A stretch of DNA of 40,259 bases from Bacteroidales bacterium. GTDB taxonomy: Bacteria; Bacteroidota; Bacteroidia; Bacteroidales; P3. The notes beneath the pieces were generated by a model that did no database searches, was not told where the DNA came from, and saw only the letters and a program-made list of their open reading frames with translations. How positions within the stretch are numbered: the stretch's first letter is position 1; each line of letters opens with the position of its first letter. Made by a program: the position numbers and the translations under genes. The stretch is from assembly GCA_017428115.1 (NCBI GenBank), contig JAFRRK010000019.1:1-40259 (forward strand). The letters are read 5' to 3'. Below are positions 1-8,444 of this stretch, piece after piece.

Positions 1-400
1 AATGCGGTGTTTTTGTGCTTACTTGAAAACATCTACAAAGATACTCATTTTCAGCCACTTGACCAAATTTTTAAAGTTAAAAAAAATATAAATAAATTAT
101 TGTATATCAAACATATAAATCAAATATTTCCGAAGTATTGTCAAACTAGAGCCAATAAAATATTATTTGCATTTATGCAAACGCAAAAAAAGGATTGACT
201 GAGTGTGAAATGCTTATGTAATAAGTTGTATTTTAATCTATTCCCCCTCCTATGGGACTAAATGGTCTTTATGGGCAGAGGGTAGAAGGTATTTATTTGC
301 ACTTTCTGAATAGTTTTATTGGGCCTTCCCGCCAGTGGGGTGAGGGCTTTATGCGCATATATCCAAATTCATAATTTTATAAACCAAATTCAAATCAACA
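1..400. other. AT-rich upstream region without a convincing gene
   Basis: No coding frame here has the codon usage of the neighbouring genes. A 63-codon frame at 7-198 is AT-rich and Lys/Asn/Ile-heavy, as expected from chance. The stretch presumably carries the promoter of the small peptide gene and the BspA-like lipoprotein that follow. A hairpin is present at 321-350. I see no clean TAnnTTTG element; TTATTTGC near 293-300 is the nearest resemblance. Confidence 0.6.
321..350 (+). terminator. hairpin upstream of the small peptide gene
   Basis: A GC-rich imperfect stem (GGGCCTTCCC against GGGGTGAGGGC) is followed by TTTAT. It stands 51 bases before the ATG at 401. It could be a terminator of an upstream transcript or part of the 5' leader. 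The stem has a bulge and the T tract is short, so this is a weak call. Confidence 0.3.
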
Positions 401-550
401 ATGTTCAACAATCAAAAGAAACAGTATGAGGTTCCCACGATGGAAGTCCTCAGAGTCCGTGTGGAGCGCGGCTACACCGTGTCAGGGGTAGAGCAGGAGC
501 AAGGCCCCCGTTATATTATGGGTGATGAGATAGGCAACAGGTTTAACTAA
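401..550 (+). CDS. small conserved-type peptide preceding a surface lipoprotein
   Basis: This 49-residue frame starts with ATG and ends TAA, 20 bases before the BspA-like lipoprotein gene. It contains a stretch reading YEVPTMEVLRVRVERG. That resembles the short peptides (KYEKPxMEVxEL-type followed by a Gly-containing segment) that I know from Bacteroidales, usually found next to surface or fimbrillin-like genes. There is no signal peptide and no membrane segment. Close spacing and shared strand suggest co-transcription with the lipoprotein. Function is unknown; a leader-peptide or secreted-peptide role is only a guess. The reading frame and codon use are good for a coding sequence this short. 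Confidence 0.65.
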   Translation: MFNNQKKQYEVPTMEVLRVRVERGYTVSGVEQEQGPRYIMGDEIGNRFN

Positions 551-570
551 AACATGGAGAGGTAAGTGTT

Positions 571-2478
571 ATGATGAAGCAGTATTACCGTATAGCCACG
601 TTGATGTGCCTAGTGGCACTGTTTGCGTTTGCCTCCTGCCAAAAGGAGGAAGGCAGGGTTCTTTTCATCGGCACCATCGAGCAGCCGACTGTCCAGGGCA
701 AGACCTCTGTCGAGATTGAGCCTGGCACTGAGGATGCCGTCGTGAAATGGGAGCCGGGCGACGAAATTGCCCTCTACGATGCTAATGGTACTCGCTACAC
801 TCTAGAGGCCGAGCCTACGGGCAACTACACCACTGCCAACTTTCTGGGCTTTGAAACGGTTGGTGAGGGTCCCTACGCTGCCATCTACCCCGCCGAATTG
901 GCCGTGAGTGGAAGTCCCTATGATAGAACCTGTACTCTGCCTGAGGTACAGGATGCCGCCTCCTTCAAGGCACCAATGCACGCTTATTCTGAGAACAACT
1001 ATTTGCATTTTAATATTCTCTGTGGTGCGATACAGCTGAACCTGCCCCAAGTGAACAAGACCATCACAAGTGTCGAACTGAACACCCCGAACAATATTAT
1101 CGCTGGTGAAATCAGCTGGAGATGGAGTCCTTTTTTAGGCTATCTCGGGATAAATGTGGGTGGCGAGGGCCACACGGTGACGCTTGACTGCGGCGAGGGT
1201 GGAATGGACTGCAGCAATGGGCTGACGTTGTACATCTACCTGCCCGAAGGGGAGTACAGCGCCATGACCTTCACCATCAATGCCGACGACGGCAGTTGTG
1301 CCGTCAAGAGCTTCGTGGATGCCGACGACCCCATTGTGATAAAGCGCAGCGTGTACTACCCCACCACCTTCAACAGCCTGAACTTCATCTTGCCGGCCAA
1401 GCTGATTGCAGGAACTGCATTCTATTCTAAGATTCCCAGTAGAGCCACCTCAGTGGTGTTTGAATATCGCAGCACGGTGTGCAGCGGTCAGACGCTCTCG
1501 GCCAGCGACTCGCCTACGCCCATCTATGGCAACTTGAACGGCACGGTGTGGACGGTCTCCACCCCCGCGGACAGAATTGATGCACATAGTACTAGTGCAA
1601 TGATGTTTAATGGAAAAAGCAGGCTGACACGGATAGATTTCGGCAGCGGGTTTAATACGGCTAATGTGAAAGACATGAGTATGATGTTTTATGGCTGCAG
1701 CAGCTTGACGAGTGTGGATCTCTCGATGTTCAATACTTCGAATGTTTCGCAAAATGGCAGTACTGGTATGAGTGGAATGTTTTCTAATTGTAGCAGCCTT
1801 ACAAGCCTCGACTTGTCGAGCTTTACCAACGGGACAGTAATGTCGGTTGAAGGTATGTTCTTTGGCTGTAGTGACTTGCAGAGCATTACGTTCTCTCCTA
1901 GTTTTGCATCGACTTATGAGGCATACATGAGTAATATGTTTTATGGCTGTAGCAGTTTGACAAGCATTGACCTATCACACTTCAACACTGCAAATGTTGG
2001 TTCGTTGACTGGGCTGTTCCGTTCGTGCAGTAGTTTGACTAGTTTGAATCTTTCCAGTTTCAACACGGCCAATGTGGTTAGCATGGACTATAAGTTTTTT
2101 GGATGCACCGACTTGGCTACCCTGACGCTGTCGTCCAATTTCACAGGTCAGAACGTGACAAATATGAGATGCATGTTCAGTGGTTGCAGCAGCCTGACGA
2201 GTATTGACTTGTCTCATTGCTATACGCCGTATTTGGAGTGGACAGAAAATATGTTTCAAGGCTGTAACATGTTGTCGAGTTTGAATATAGCCCAACTCGA
2301 TATGGGTGAAATTGAGGATTTTGGTGCAATGATGATGTTTGAGAGTGCAGGCAGTAGTTCGCATCATATCAATATCACCTGCACACAGGCCACGAAGAAT
2401 GTTATAGACGGCGCCACTTATGGCGATTGCTTCCTATTCACGCCTGTCACGTGGACTATAGTGCCACCGCCTTCGTAG
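571..2478 (+). CDS. BspA-type leucine-rich repeat surface lipoprotein (DUF285-like)
   Basis: This 635-residue protein opens with a lipoprotein signal; the lipobox ends ...FAFASC with Cys23 as the lipidated residue, so it is expected on the outer membrane, probably surface exposed. Residues about 30-270 resemble the fimbrillin-like N-terminal domains of Bacteroidales lipoproteins (WEPGDEIALYD, GPYAAIYPAE). Residues about 345-600 form at least seven imperfect repeats of roughly 24 residues around CSSLTSxDLSxFNTxNV followed by MxxMF. This is the DUF285/BspA '26-residue surface repeat' pattern. Such proteins bind host matrix or other bacteria in oral and gut Bacteroidetes; the partner here is unknown. 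ATG at 571 is chosen because it gives a clean signal peptide. A second Met follows directly. A strong terminator follows at 2513. Confidence 0.88.
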   Translation: MMKQYYRIATLMCLVALFAFASCQKEEGRVLFIGTIEQPTVQGKTSVEIEPGTEDAVVKWEPGDEIALYDANGTRYTLEAEPTGNYTTANFLGFETVGEGPYAAIYPAELAVSGSPYDRTCTLPEVQDAASFKAPMHAYSENNYLHFNILCGAIQLNLPQVNKTITSVELNTPNNIIAGEISWRWSPFLGYLGINVGGEGHTVTLDCGEGGMDCSNGLTLYIYLPEGEYSAMTFTINADDGSCAVKSFVDADDPIVIKRSVYYPTTFNSLNFILPAKLIAGTAFYSKIPSRATSVVFEYRSTVCSGQTLSASDSPTPIYGNLNGTVWTVSTPADRIDAHSTSAMMFNGKSRLTRIDFGSGFNTANVKDMSMMFYGCSSLTSVDLSMFNTSNVSQNGSTGMSGMFSNCSSLTSLDLSSFTNGTVMSVEGMFFGCSDLQSITFSPSFASTYEAYMSNMFYGCSSLTSIDLSHFNTANVGSLTGLFRSCSSLTSLNLSSFNTANVVSMDYKFFGCTDLATLTLSSNFTGQNVTNMRCMFSGCSSLTSIDLSHCYTPYLEWTENMFQGCNMLSSLNIAQLDMGEIEDFGAMMMFESAGSSSHHINITCTQATKNVIDGATYGDCFLFTPVTWTIVPPPS

Positions 2479-2512
2479 AAATAAGGCTTGCGGCGTGAGC
2501 CGCCAAACGATA

Positions 2513-2551
2513 AAGAACGCTGCGGGGGAGGCCTTGCGGCGTTCTTTTTTT
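2513..2551 (+). terminator. intrinsic terminator after the BspA-like gene
   Basis: AAGAACGC pairs with GCGTTCTT and the stem extends inward with wobble pairs (TGCGGGG against CCTTGCG). Seven T residues follow immediately. It separates the BspA-like unit from the cobalamin locus. Confidence 0.85.
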
Positions 2552-2583
2552 GTGCGTCAGGGTGTGGCGGAAAAGTTTTTTCA

Positions 2584-2612
2584 TTGTATGTCGGGAAAAA
2601 GTTGTACTTTTG
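2584..2612 (+). promoter_or_regulatory. Bacteroidetes-type promoter of the cobalamin locus
   Basis: The -7 element TACTTTTG at 2605-2612 fits the TAnnTTTG consensus of the Bacteroidetes primary sigma factor. A TTG at 2584-2586 is 18 bases upstream and can serve as the -33 element. Transcription would begin just before the riboswitch aptamer. Confidence 0.7.
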
Positions 2613-2621
2613 CAGCCGATT

Positions 2622-2786
2622 TGGTCGCCACGAGGGCGTGAGAGAGGGAATGCCGTGAGAGTCGGCAACAGTCCCGCTGCTGTGAGTCTCAAGAGCTGAG
2701 TTCCGCATTGTGTGCCACTGTGTTGCGCTGAGCAGCATGGGAAGGCCGGAACGAGGTGAGACGAGTCAGAAGACCTGCCAAGTCGA
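2622..2786 (+). promoter_or_regulatory. cobalamin (B12) riboswitch
   Basis: The conserved core is plain: a GGGAATGCCGTGAGAGTCGG block near 2646-2665, a CAGTCCCGC element and CTGTGAG. These are followed by GCCACTG near 2714, TGGGAAGG near 2739, and the B12-box-like AGTCAGAAGACCTGCC at 2764-2779. It lies between a TAnnTTTG promoter and btuB. No T-run terminator separates aptamer and start codon. An octamer CGAGGGCG at 2631-2638 is exactly complementary to CGCCCTCG at 2795-2802, just before the start codon. Control of translation initiation is therefore more likely than termination (inference). High cobalamin should switch the receptor genes off. Confidence 0.95.
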
Positions 2787-2820
2787 TGATTAATCGCCCT
2801 CGAGGAAGGGGAATATTTTG

Positions 2821-4893
2821 ATGAATTGTCATAGAGTAATTGTACTATTGGTCCTATTTGTAGCCTTCCGCACACTGCCGTGTGCGGCGCAGGACACTAC
2901 GCGGCGGGCGGTGACGCTGCCGGAGGTGAACATTGTGGACCCCAACCCACAGCCCGAGCAGCTGAAGGTGCAGACACCCACGCAGGTGGTTTCGACCAAC
3001 GAGCTGGTGCAGCTGGGCGGCACGCTGCTGAGCGATGCGGCACGGCGCATGGTGGGGGTGACGCTGAAGGACTATGGCGGCATAGGGGGCATCAAGACAG
3101 TGTCGGCACGCGGGTTGGGCAGCCAGTTCAGCACGCTGACGATTGACGGTGTGGCGGTGAGCGACTGCCAGAACGGGCAGGTGGACCTAGGTCGCTATAT
3201 GCTGGGCAACAGCAGCTACGTGACTTTTGCCAACGGCCAGACGGACAACCTTCTGCAGGCGGCAAGGGCCGTGGCGGCGGGGAGTGTGCTGAATATGGAG
3301 ACGGCGGTGCCTGAGTTTGGCGGGCGGGGGTTCAACCTGAGGGCTGACGTGGAGGGAGGCTCGTTTGGTTATTTTGCCCCTACGCTGAGGTACGAGCAGC
3401 GGCTTGGACGGCGGATGTCGCTGTCGGTGTGGGGCAACTACACACGGTCGGATGGCGACTACCCGTTTACGCTATACTATACCCTGGGGAGGGAGGACAG
3501 CACCTCGCGCGAGCGTAGGCTGAACTCGCAGATGAGGATGGGCACGTTGGATGCTAATCTGTTCTATCGTTTTGACAGTCAGCGGCGGCTACATGTGAAG
3601 GCACACTATATGAAGGGCTATCATGCCCTGCCGGGGCCTGTGATATTCTATAGTCAGAATGCCTCGGAGCATACCGAGGAGAACCTGCACTTTGCGCAAG
3701 CACGTTACAAAAGGATGGGTAAATGGCTGGAGGTGCAGTTGCTGGGTAAATATCAGCGGAGCCAGGATGTGTATGAGGACACTGCCGCCCGCACGCCCAC
3801 AGGCAGGTTGCGCAACGACTATGAGCAGCAGGAGGCCTACCTGTCGCAGGCACTGCGCTGCTATATCGGTGGCAAGGAGAAGGGCCATTTCAGCCTTGCC
3901 CTCTCGACCGACGAGGCTGTGAGCCGGCTGAAGAGCAATCTGTCGAAACATAACGATGTGCAACGCATGACGGCACTGGGGGTGCTGGCAGCAGAATACC
4001 GCTCAAAACCAAAAGGATGGACAGAGGAGGGGCTGCGGGTGAACGCCCATGTGCTGGGCACCTGGATAAGGGATAGGGAAAGGGCTGCTGTGTCAGAGCC
4101 TTACGCAAGACTTTCGCCCTTCGCGGGAGTGGCCTATACGCGTGGGAACTTGACGCTGCGGTATTTCTTTAAGGAGAACTACCGTGTGCCGAACTTCAAT
4201 GAACTGTACTACTACACCGTGGGACATGCCCTGCGCCCCGAGAAGGCACGACAGCAGAATGTGGGGGTGAGCTACAGCAACACCCGAATTATCAACGCCA
4301 CCTATTTCTGGGACAACGGCATATCGGTGGACGGTTACTACAATCGCGTGAGCGATAAGATTATCGCGGTGCCGATGCAGAATATGTTCCTGTGGTCGAT
4401 GCAGAACTTGGGCGAGGTGGAGGTGAGAGGTTTGGACATATCGGCTACGAGCAGGTTCCGGGGTGGTGCGTCGAGTATCTTTATTACGGATGACTGGCGA
4501 AGGATGCTGGATATTAGCCTGACGTTGGGCTATTCATACCAGTATGCTGTGGACCGTACTGACGCAGCGAGCAAGGTGTATGGGCATCAGATACCCTACA
4601 CCCCACGTCATAGTGGCAGCATAGCCCTGACCGCCTCCACCAAGTGGGTGGAAGTGGGATATAGCGCGACATTGGTGGGCAGGCGTTACCGCATGAGTCA
4701 GAACACGGATGCTAATGTGGTGAGGGGCTATGTGGATCAGGGCATTAAGGTGAGCCGCCAGTTTTGGCTGAAGCACGGCAAACTGGATGTGAAGGCACAG
4801 GTGCTGAACCTCTTTAATGTGCAGTACGAGGTGGTAAAGAACTATCCCATGATGGGGAGGAACTATAGGGTAGGGGTGGGGTATGCTTTTTAG
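2821..4893 (+). CDS. btuB: TonB-dependent cobalamin receptor BtuB
   Basis: This is an outer-membrane TonB-dependent receptor of about 690 residues with a Sec signal ending ...LPCAAQ near residue 24. The plug domain covers about residues 40-150 and includes the VSARGLGSQFSTLTIDGV and DCQNGQVDLGRY stretches. The remainder is a beta-barrel with alternating aromatic strands and ends in Phe. A cobalamin riboswitch directly upstream and a BtuG-like lipoprotein directly downstream identify the substrate as vitamin B12 or a related corrinoid. ATG at 2821 is preferred over the in-frame TTG at 2818. The gene would be expressed when B12 is scarce. A different corrinoid preference is possible, because Bacteroidetes often carry several BtuB paralogues. 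Confidence 0.92.
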   Translation: MNCHRVIVLLVLFVAFRTLPCAAQDTTRRAVTLPEVNIVDPNPQPEQLKVQTPTQVVSTNELVQLGGTLLSDAARRMVGVTLKDYGGIGGIKTVSARGLGSQFSTLTIDGVAVSDCQNGQVDLGRYMLGNSSYVTFANGQTDNLLQAARAVAAGSVLNMETAVPEFGGRGFNLRADVEGGSFGYFAPTLRYEQRLGRRMSLSVWGNYTRSDGDYPFTLYYTLGREDSTSRERRLNSQMRMGTLDANLFYRFDSQRRLHVKAHYMKGYHALPGPVIFYSQNASEHTEENLHFAQARYKRMGKWLEVQLLGKYQRSQDVYEDTAARTPTGRLRNDYEQQEAYLSQALRCYIGGKEKGHFSLALSTDEAVSRLKSNLSKHNDVQRMTALGVLAAEYRSKPKGWTEEGLRVNAHVLGTWIRDRERAAVSEPYARLSPFAGVAYTRGNLTLRYFFKENYRVPNFNELYYYTVGHALRPEKARQQNVGVSYSNTRIINATYFWDNGISVDGYYNRVSDKIIAVPMQNMFLWSMQNLGEVEVRGLDISATSRFRGGASSIFITDDWRRMLDISLTLGYSYQYAVDRTDAASKVYGHQIPYTPRHSGSIALTASTKWVEVGYSATLVGRRYRMSQNTDANVVRGYVDQGIKVSRQFWLKHGKLDVKAQVLNLFNVQYEVVKNYPMMGRNYRVGVGYAF

Positions 4894-4907
4894 AGAGATG
4901 AGAATAG

Positions 4908-4931
4908 ACTAGTATCACTAGTACAACTAGT
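4908..4931. repeat. 9-bp-periodic ACTAGT repeat between btuB and btuG
   Basis: ACTAGT occurs three times, at 4908, 4917 and 4926, exactly nine bases apart, with variable trinucleotides between. The same nine-base spacing of CTAG is seen at 16724-16754. It lies in the 83-base gap between btuB and btuG. Function is unknown. Confidence 0.75.
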
Positions 4932-4976
4932 ATTATATTATTAGGAAAACTATAGAATTTTAAAACCAACAATACT

Positions 4977-6074
4977 ATGAAGAGAACATTCCTATTTCTG
5001 GCAGCCTGTGCGCTGCTGCTGACGGTGGGCTGTGAAAAAGACCCCACCAACAACAACTCAACTAACGATGGCACCTACGCCTACGTGCTAAACGAAGGCG
5101 CATGGGGCGGCAACGATGCCGGCATCAGCCGACTGAATATCAAGGACGGCACTATCGAGGTTGACTGGTTTGCGAAGGCGAACGGTCGCGGTCTTGGCGA
5201 CTTGGCGCAAGATTTGATTTATTACGGCTCACGCCTGTATGCTTCAGTTAATGGCTCAAACACCATTGAGGTTATCGACCCCGTGACAGGAAAGAGCCTA
5301 AAGCAAATTGACATGGGTAACCGTGGTCCGCGCTATCTGTTGGGCTATGGCGGAAAAATCTATGTGACCTGTTATGACAAAACGGTGGTGCGCATTGACA
5401 CTGCCACCCGTGCCATCGATGGCGTTTGTCATTTGAGTGGTATGCAGCCCGAACAGATGTGCATGCTGGGCGGTTCGCTGTATGTATGCAACAGCTGGGA
5501 GTATGATGCCAACGGAAATGCTGTGTACGACAGCACCCTGTCGTGGGTGGATATCGCCTCGTTCAGTGAAATGATGAAACTTGATATTCTCACCGATGCA
5601 GCCACGCAGACCTATGCACTCAACCCCGGTAGAATCAAGCGCAACAGCGATGGAGAGATGTTCATTGCTTGTGCTGGCGACTATGATAAGAAGCCAGCGC
5701 AGACAGTGAAATTCACCATGAGCAGTGGTCCGAAGTTCACCCCCTGTCCCATAACCGTTACCAACTTTGACTTCAATGGCAACGATATGTATTCTTACGC
5801 AACCTCCTATGACGATAATTGGAATCCGACGGCTACATTTTATTGCAACGAGACCCCCATACTCACCAACTACAGCAGCGTCCTTAACAATGCCTATGGC
5901 ATCAACATCAATCCCGAGAATGGCGACATATACGTCTGCAACAGCCCCTACGGTGTGAACGGCGATGTGTATTGTTTTACGAAAGACGGCACGGAACGTT
6001 GGCATGTAGAGGCAGGCATCTTCGCCTCGAAGGTGGTGTTTGTGAATAATGATGGAAATTGGGATGGGAATTGA
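4977..6074 (+). CDS. btuG: BtuG-like surface cobalamin-binding beta-propeller lipoprotein
   Basis: This 365-residue lipoprotein has its lipobox ending LLTVGC, with Cys19 as the lipidation site. The rest is a propeller-like repeat protein (YncE/DUF5074 type): YAYVLNEGAWGGNDAGIS, GLGDLAQDLIYYGSRLYASV and GGKIYVTCYDKTVVRID are blade motifs. In gut Bacteroides, BtuG is a surface propeller that captures B12 with very high affinity and hands it to BtuB. The adjacent receptor and riboswitch place this gene in that role. It is separated from btuB by 83 bases and presumably shares its transcript. Direct evidence for corrinoid binding is absent, so the name rests on family resemblance and context. Confidence 0.85.
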   Translation: MKRTFLFLAACALLLTVGCEKDPTNNNSTNDGTYAYVLNEGAWGGNDAGISRLNIKDGTIEVDWFAKANGRGLGDLAQDLIYYGSRLYASVNGSNTIEVIDPVTGKSLKQIDMGNRGPRYLLGYGGKIYVTCYDKTVVRIDTATRAIDGVCHLSGMQPEQMCMLGGSLYVCNSWEYDANGNAVYDSTLSWVDIASFSEMMKLDILTDAATQTYALNPGRIKRNSDGEMFIACAGDYDKKPAQTVKFTMSSGPKFTPCPITVTNFDFNGNDMYSYATSYDDNWNPTATFYCNETPILTNYSSVLNNAYGININPENGDIYVCNSPYGVNGDVYCFTKDGTERWHVEAGIFASKVVFVNNDGNWDGN

Positions 6075-6118
6075 TTTTCACCTCCAGTAATTTTATTTTA
6101 GGGGCAATACAATAAAGT

Positions 6119-6188
6119 AGCGGTTGCTCCGTTAAATAAACTCCAGCTTAAAATGAGCTGGGGTTTTTCTATTTAACAAGGAACCGCT
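6119..6188 (+). terminator. rod-like hairpin: terminator after btuG and leader of the antiporter gene
   Basis: Three nested stems form one rod. AGCGGTT (6119) pairs with AACCGCT (6182-6188), GTTAAATA with TATTTAAC, and AACTCCAGCT with AGCTGGGGTT. The apical loop is seven bases. A run of five T follows the top stem, so that stem works as an intrinsic terminator for btuG. The outer arm ends at the base before the antiporter ATG. The whole structure may therefore also govern that gene's leader by attenuation or start-codon occlusion. Confidence 0.75.
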
Positions 6189-8444
6189 ATGTCGTCATTG
6201 CCTCCCATATTTCTCGACCTAGCCATCATATTGATGACGGCGGGAATTATCACTGTTATCTTTAAGTGGTTGAAGCAGCCACTGGTGTTGGGATATATCG
6301 TGGCGGGTTTCTTTATAGGCCCTTATTTTCCATGGTTCCCTGCTATCACCGACGACACGAACATACATGTGTGGAGCGACATCGGTATCGTGTTCCTGAT
6401 GTTCGCCCTAGGCCTTGAATTTAGCATCAAGAAACTGAAGAAGGTGGGGGCAACGGGTGCCATCACCGCATTGACCGAGTTGGCCATCATGTTTGTGCTG
6501 GGCAACCTTGTGGGGCACATACTTGGCATGGGGCACATGGATTGTATCTTCTTAGGATGTATGCTCTCCATCTCGTCTACGACGATTATTATCAAGTCGT
6601 TCGACGACTTGAAGCTGAAGCAGCAGAAGTTTACCAGCACGGTGACGGCGGTGCTGGTGGTGGAGGACTTGGTGGCGGTGCTGCTGCTGGTGATACTGTC
6701 GACACTGAGTGTGAGCAAGAGTTTCAACGGCGGCGAGCTGGCATTGAGCATGGTGAAACTGGGGTTCTTCCTCATTGTGTGGTTCACCTTCGGCATATTC
6801 CTTATCCCAACCTTTCTGCGATGGATGCGAAAGTGGATGACAGAGGAGACACTGTGTATAGTGGCTGTGGGGTTGTGTTTTGGCATGGTGGTGTTGGCCG
6901 ACTTTGCGGGATTTTCCACAGCTTTGGGGGCCTTTGTGATGGGTGCTATATTGGCAGAGACCATCGAGGCCGATGTGATACACAGGATTATCACCCCTAT
7001 CAAGAATCTTTTCGGGGCAGTCTTTTTCGTGTCGGTAGGTATGTTGGTGAACCCTGGTGTGCTGGTGAAATATATTGTGCCTATCTTGGTGATAGCTGGC
7101 ACCGTGGTGCTGTTTAAGTCGAGTGCTGCCACGCTGGGTATACTGCTCAGCGGCAAGCCGCTGAAGACGGCCATGCAGGGAGGGTTCTGTTTTTGCCAGA
7201 TAGGTGAGTTCTCGTTTATCATAGCCGGACTAGGACTGAGTTTTGGAGTTATTGATGCGAATTTGTACCCGATTATCGTGTCGGTCTCAATCATTACCAC
7301 TTTCATCACCCCCTATATGATAAAGGCGGGGCTGCCGGCATACGAAAAGCTCTATCCCAAGTTGCCGGCACGTGTGAAGAAGGCTTTGGAGCAGTACAGC
7401 ACCTCGTCGCGTGTCACTACCCATGAGAAAAAGTTGAGCGACTTTGTGAAGAAGCAGCTGTTGACTATCGTGCTGTATGGGGTGATATTGCTGGCGTTGG
7501 CATTTCTTAGTTTCCGTTTGTTGAAGCCTGCCCTCAATGGGCTGTTTGACGGCTGGGGCGCGGCACCTATTTGGGGCAATCTGTTGGGGATGCTGGTGAC
7601 GCTATTCATCATGGCGCCGTTCCTCTGGGCACTGGCAGTGAAGAATGTGAACCGCGACAGAGTGCGCAAGATGTTGCAGACCTACAATCACAGCCAGGTG
7701 GCGGTGATACCCCTGTTGGCATTGAGATACTTTTTAGCGCTATTCTTTGTGGGCTGGGTGGTGTCGAAATATGTGCATCTGGCGGTGGGTTTGCTGTTTG
7801 TGATAGCTATTGTGGTGGTGCTGGGTGTGCTGCTCAGCCGTAGGGCTACCGACTTCTACAACCGCATAGAAGACCATTTTGTTACCAACTTCAACCAACG
7901 GCAGGCACAGCATTCGTTCCAGATACCCGAGTCGCTAGAGAAGAATTTCTTGATGGAGCGGATGCTTGTCACCCCCTATTCGCCGTTGGCTGGATTGACG
8001 CTGAGCAACACCCGTCTGCGCCAGGACTATCATGTGAACGTAGTCACCGTGGAGCGTGCCGGCAAAGTGTATGACCTGCCGGACAAGGATATGCTTATCA
8101 TGCCTATTGACAGGCTGACACTATTAGGCAACGAGGACCAGTTGGCGCGGGTACGCAGTGTTATCGAGGTGGAGCCGGACATGCTTATCCATGACCATTC
8201 GGACCATGAAATCAATACCTACCGCCTATTGGTGACCAACGACAGCCCGTGGGCGGGTACGGATATACGCAACTCGGGCTTCATGACCAAATACAATGCC
8301 ATGGTCATCGGCATTGAGCGGAATGGGGAGTATGTGGTGAACCCTACGGCCGACACCTGTTTCCAGACAGGCGACGTAGTGTGGTTTGTATCGCCTAAAG
8401 AGTTAAATATTAAAGAATTTCAAGTGCTAAATAACAATTCATGA
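6189..8444 (+). CDS. CPA2 family cation:proton antiporter with two RCK_C domains
   Basis: This 751-residue membrane protein has residues about 5-385 matching the Kef/CPA2 sodium/proton-exchanger fold (IFKWLKQPLVLGYIVAGFFIGP, ALGLEFSIKKLKK, EDLVAVLLLVIL). A second block of about four membrane segments follows at about 420-550. Two RCK_C (TrkA-C-like) regulatory domains follow at about 588-665 and 678-748. No Rossmann nucleotide-binding RCK_N domain is visible between the transporter and the C domains, unlike KefB or KefC. It probably exchanges K+ or Na+ for protons in the inner membrane; ion specificity cannot be read. Its stop overlaps the protease start by four bases (ATGA), so the two are translationally coupled. 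Confidence 0.88.
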   Translation: MSSLPPIFLDLAIILMTAGIITVIFKWLKQPLVLGYIVAGFFIGPYFPWFPAITDDTNIHVWSDIGIVFLMFALGLEFSIKKLKKVGATGAITALTELAIMFVLGNLVGHILGMGHMDCIFLGCMLSISSTTIIIKSFDDLKLKQQKFTSTVTAVLVVEDLVAVLLLVILSTLSVSKSFNGGELALSMVKLGFFLIVWFTFGIFLIPTFLRWMRKWMTEETLCIVAVGLCFGMVVLADFAGFSTALGAFVMGAILAETIEADVIHRIITPIKNLFGAVFFVSVGMLVNPGVLVKYIVPILVIAGTVVLFKSSAATLGILLSGKPLKTAMQGGFCFCQIGEFSFIIAGLGLSFGVIDANLYPIIVSVSIITTFITPYMIKAGLPAYEKLYPKLPARVKKALEQYSTSSRVTTHEKKLSDFVKKQLLTIVLYGVILLALAFLSFRLLKPALNGLFDGWGAAPIWGNLLGMLVTLFIMAPFLWALAVKNVNRDRVRKMLQTYNHSQVAVIPLLALRYFLALFFVGWVVSKYVHLAVGLLFVIAIVVVLGVLLSRRATDFYNRIEDHFVTNFNQRQAQHSFQIPESLEKNFLMERMLVTPYSPLAGLTLSNTRLRQDYHVNVVTVERAGKVYDLPDKDMLIMPIDRLTLLGNEDQLARVRSVIEVEPDMLIHDHSDHEINTYRLLVTNDSPWAGTDIRNSGFMTKYNAMVIGIERNGEYVVNPTADTCFQTGDVVWFVSPKELNIKEFQVLNNNS

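Noticed and set aside
7-198. 63-codon frame at the left edge
   Set aside because: AT-driven composition, no recognisable motif and no ribosome-binding or promoter context.
4893-4976. Separate promoter for btuG in the btuB-btuG gap
   Set aside because: No TAnnTTTG element there; the gap is explained by the ACTAGT repeat and AT-rich spacer.
5298-6005. 235-codon minus-strand frame opposite btuG
   Set aside because: Mirror of a strongly coding plus-strand gene; Ile/Val/Ala pattern is a by-product of codon bias.
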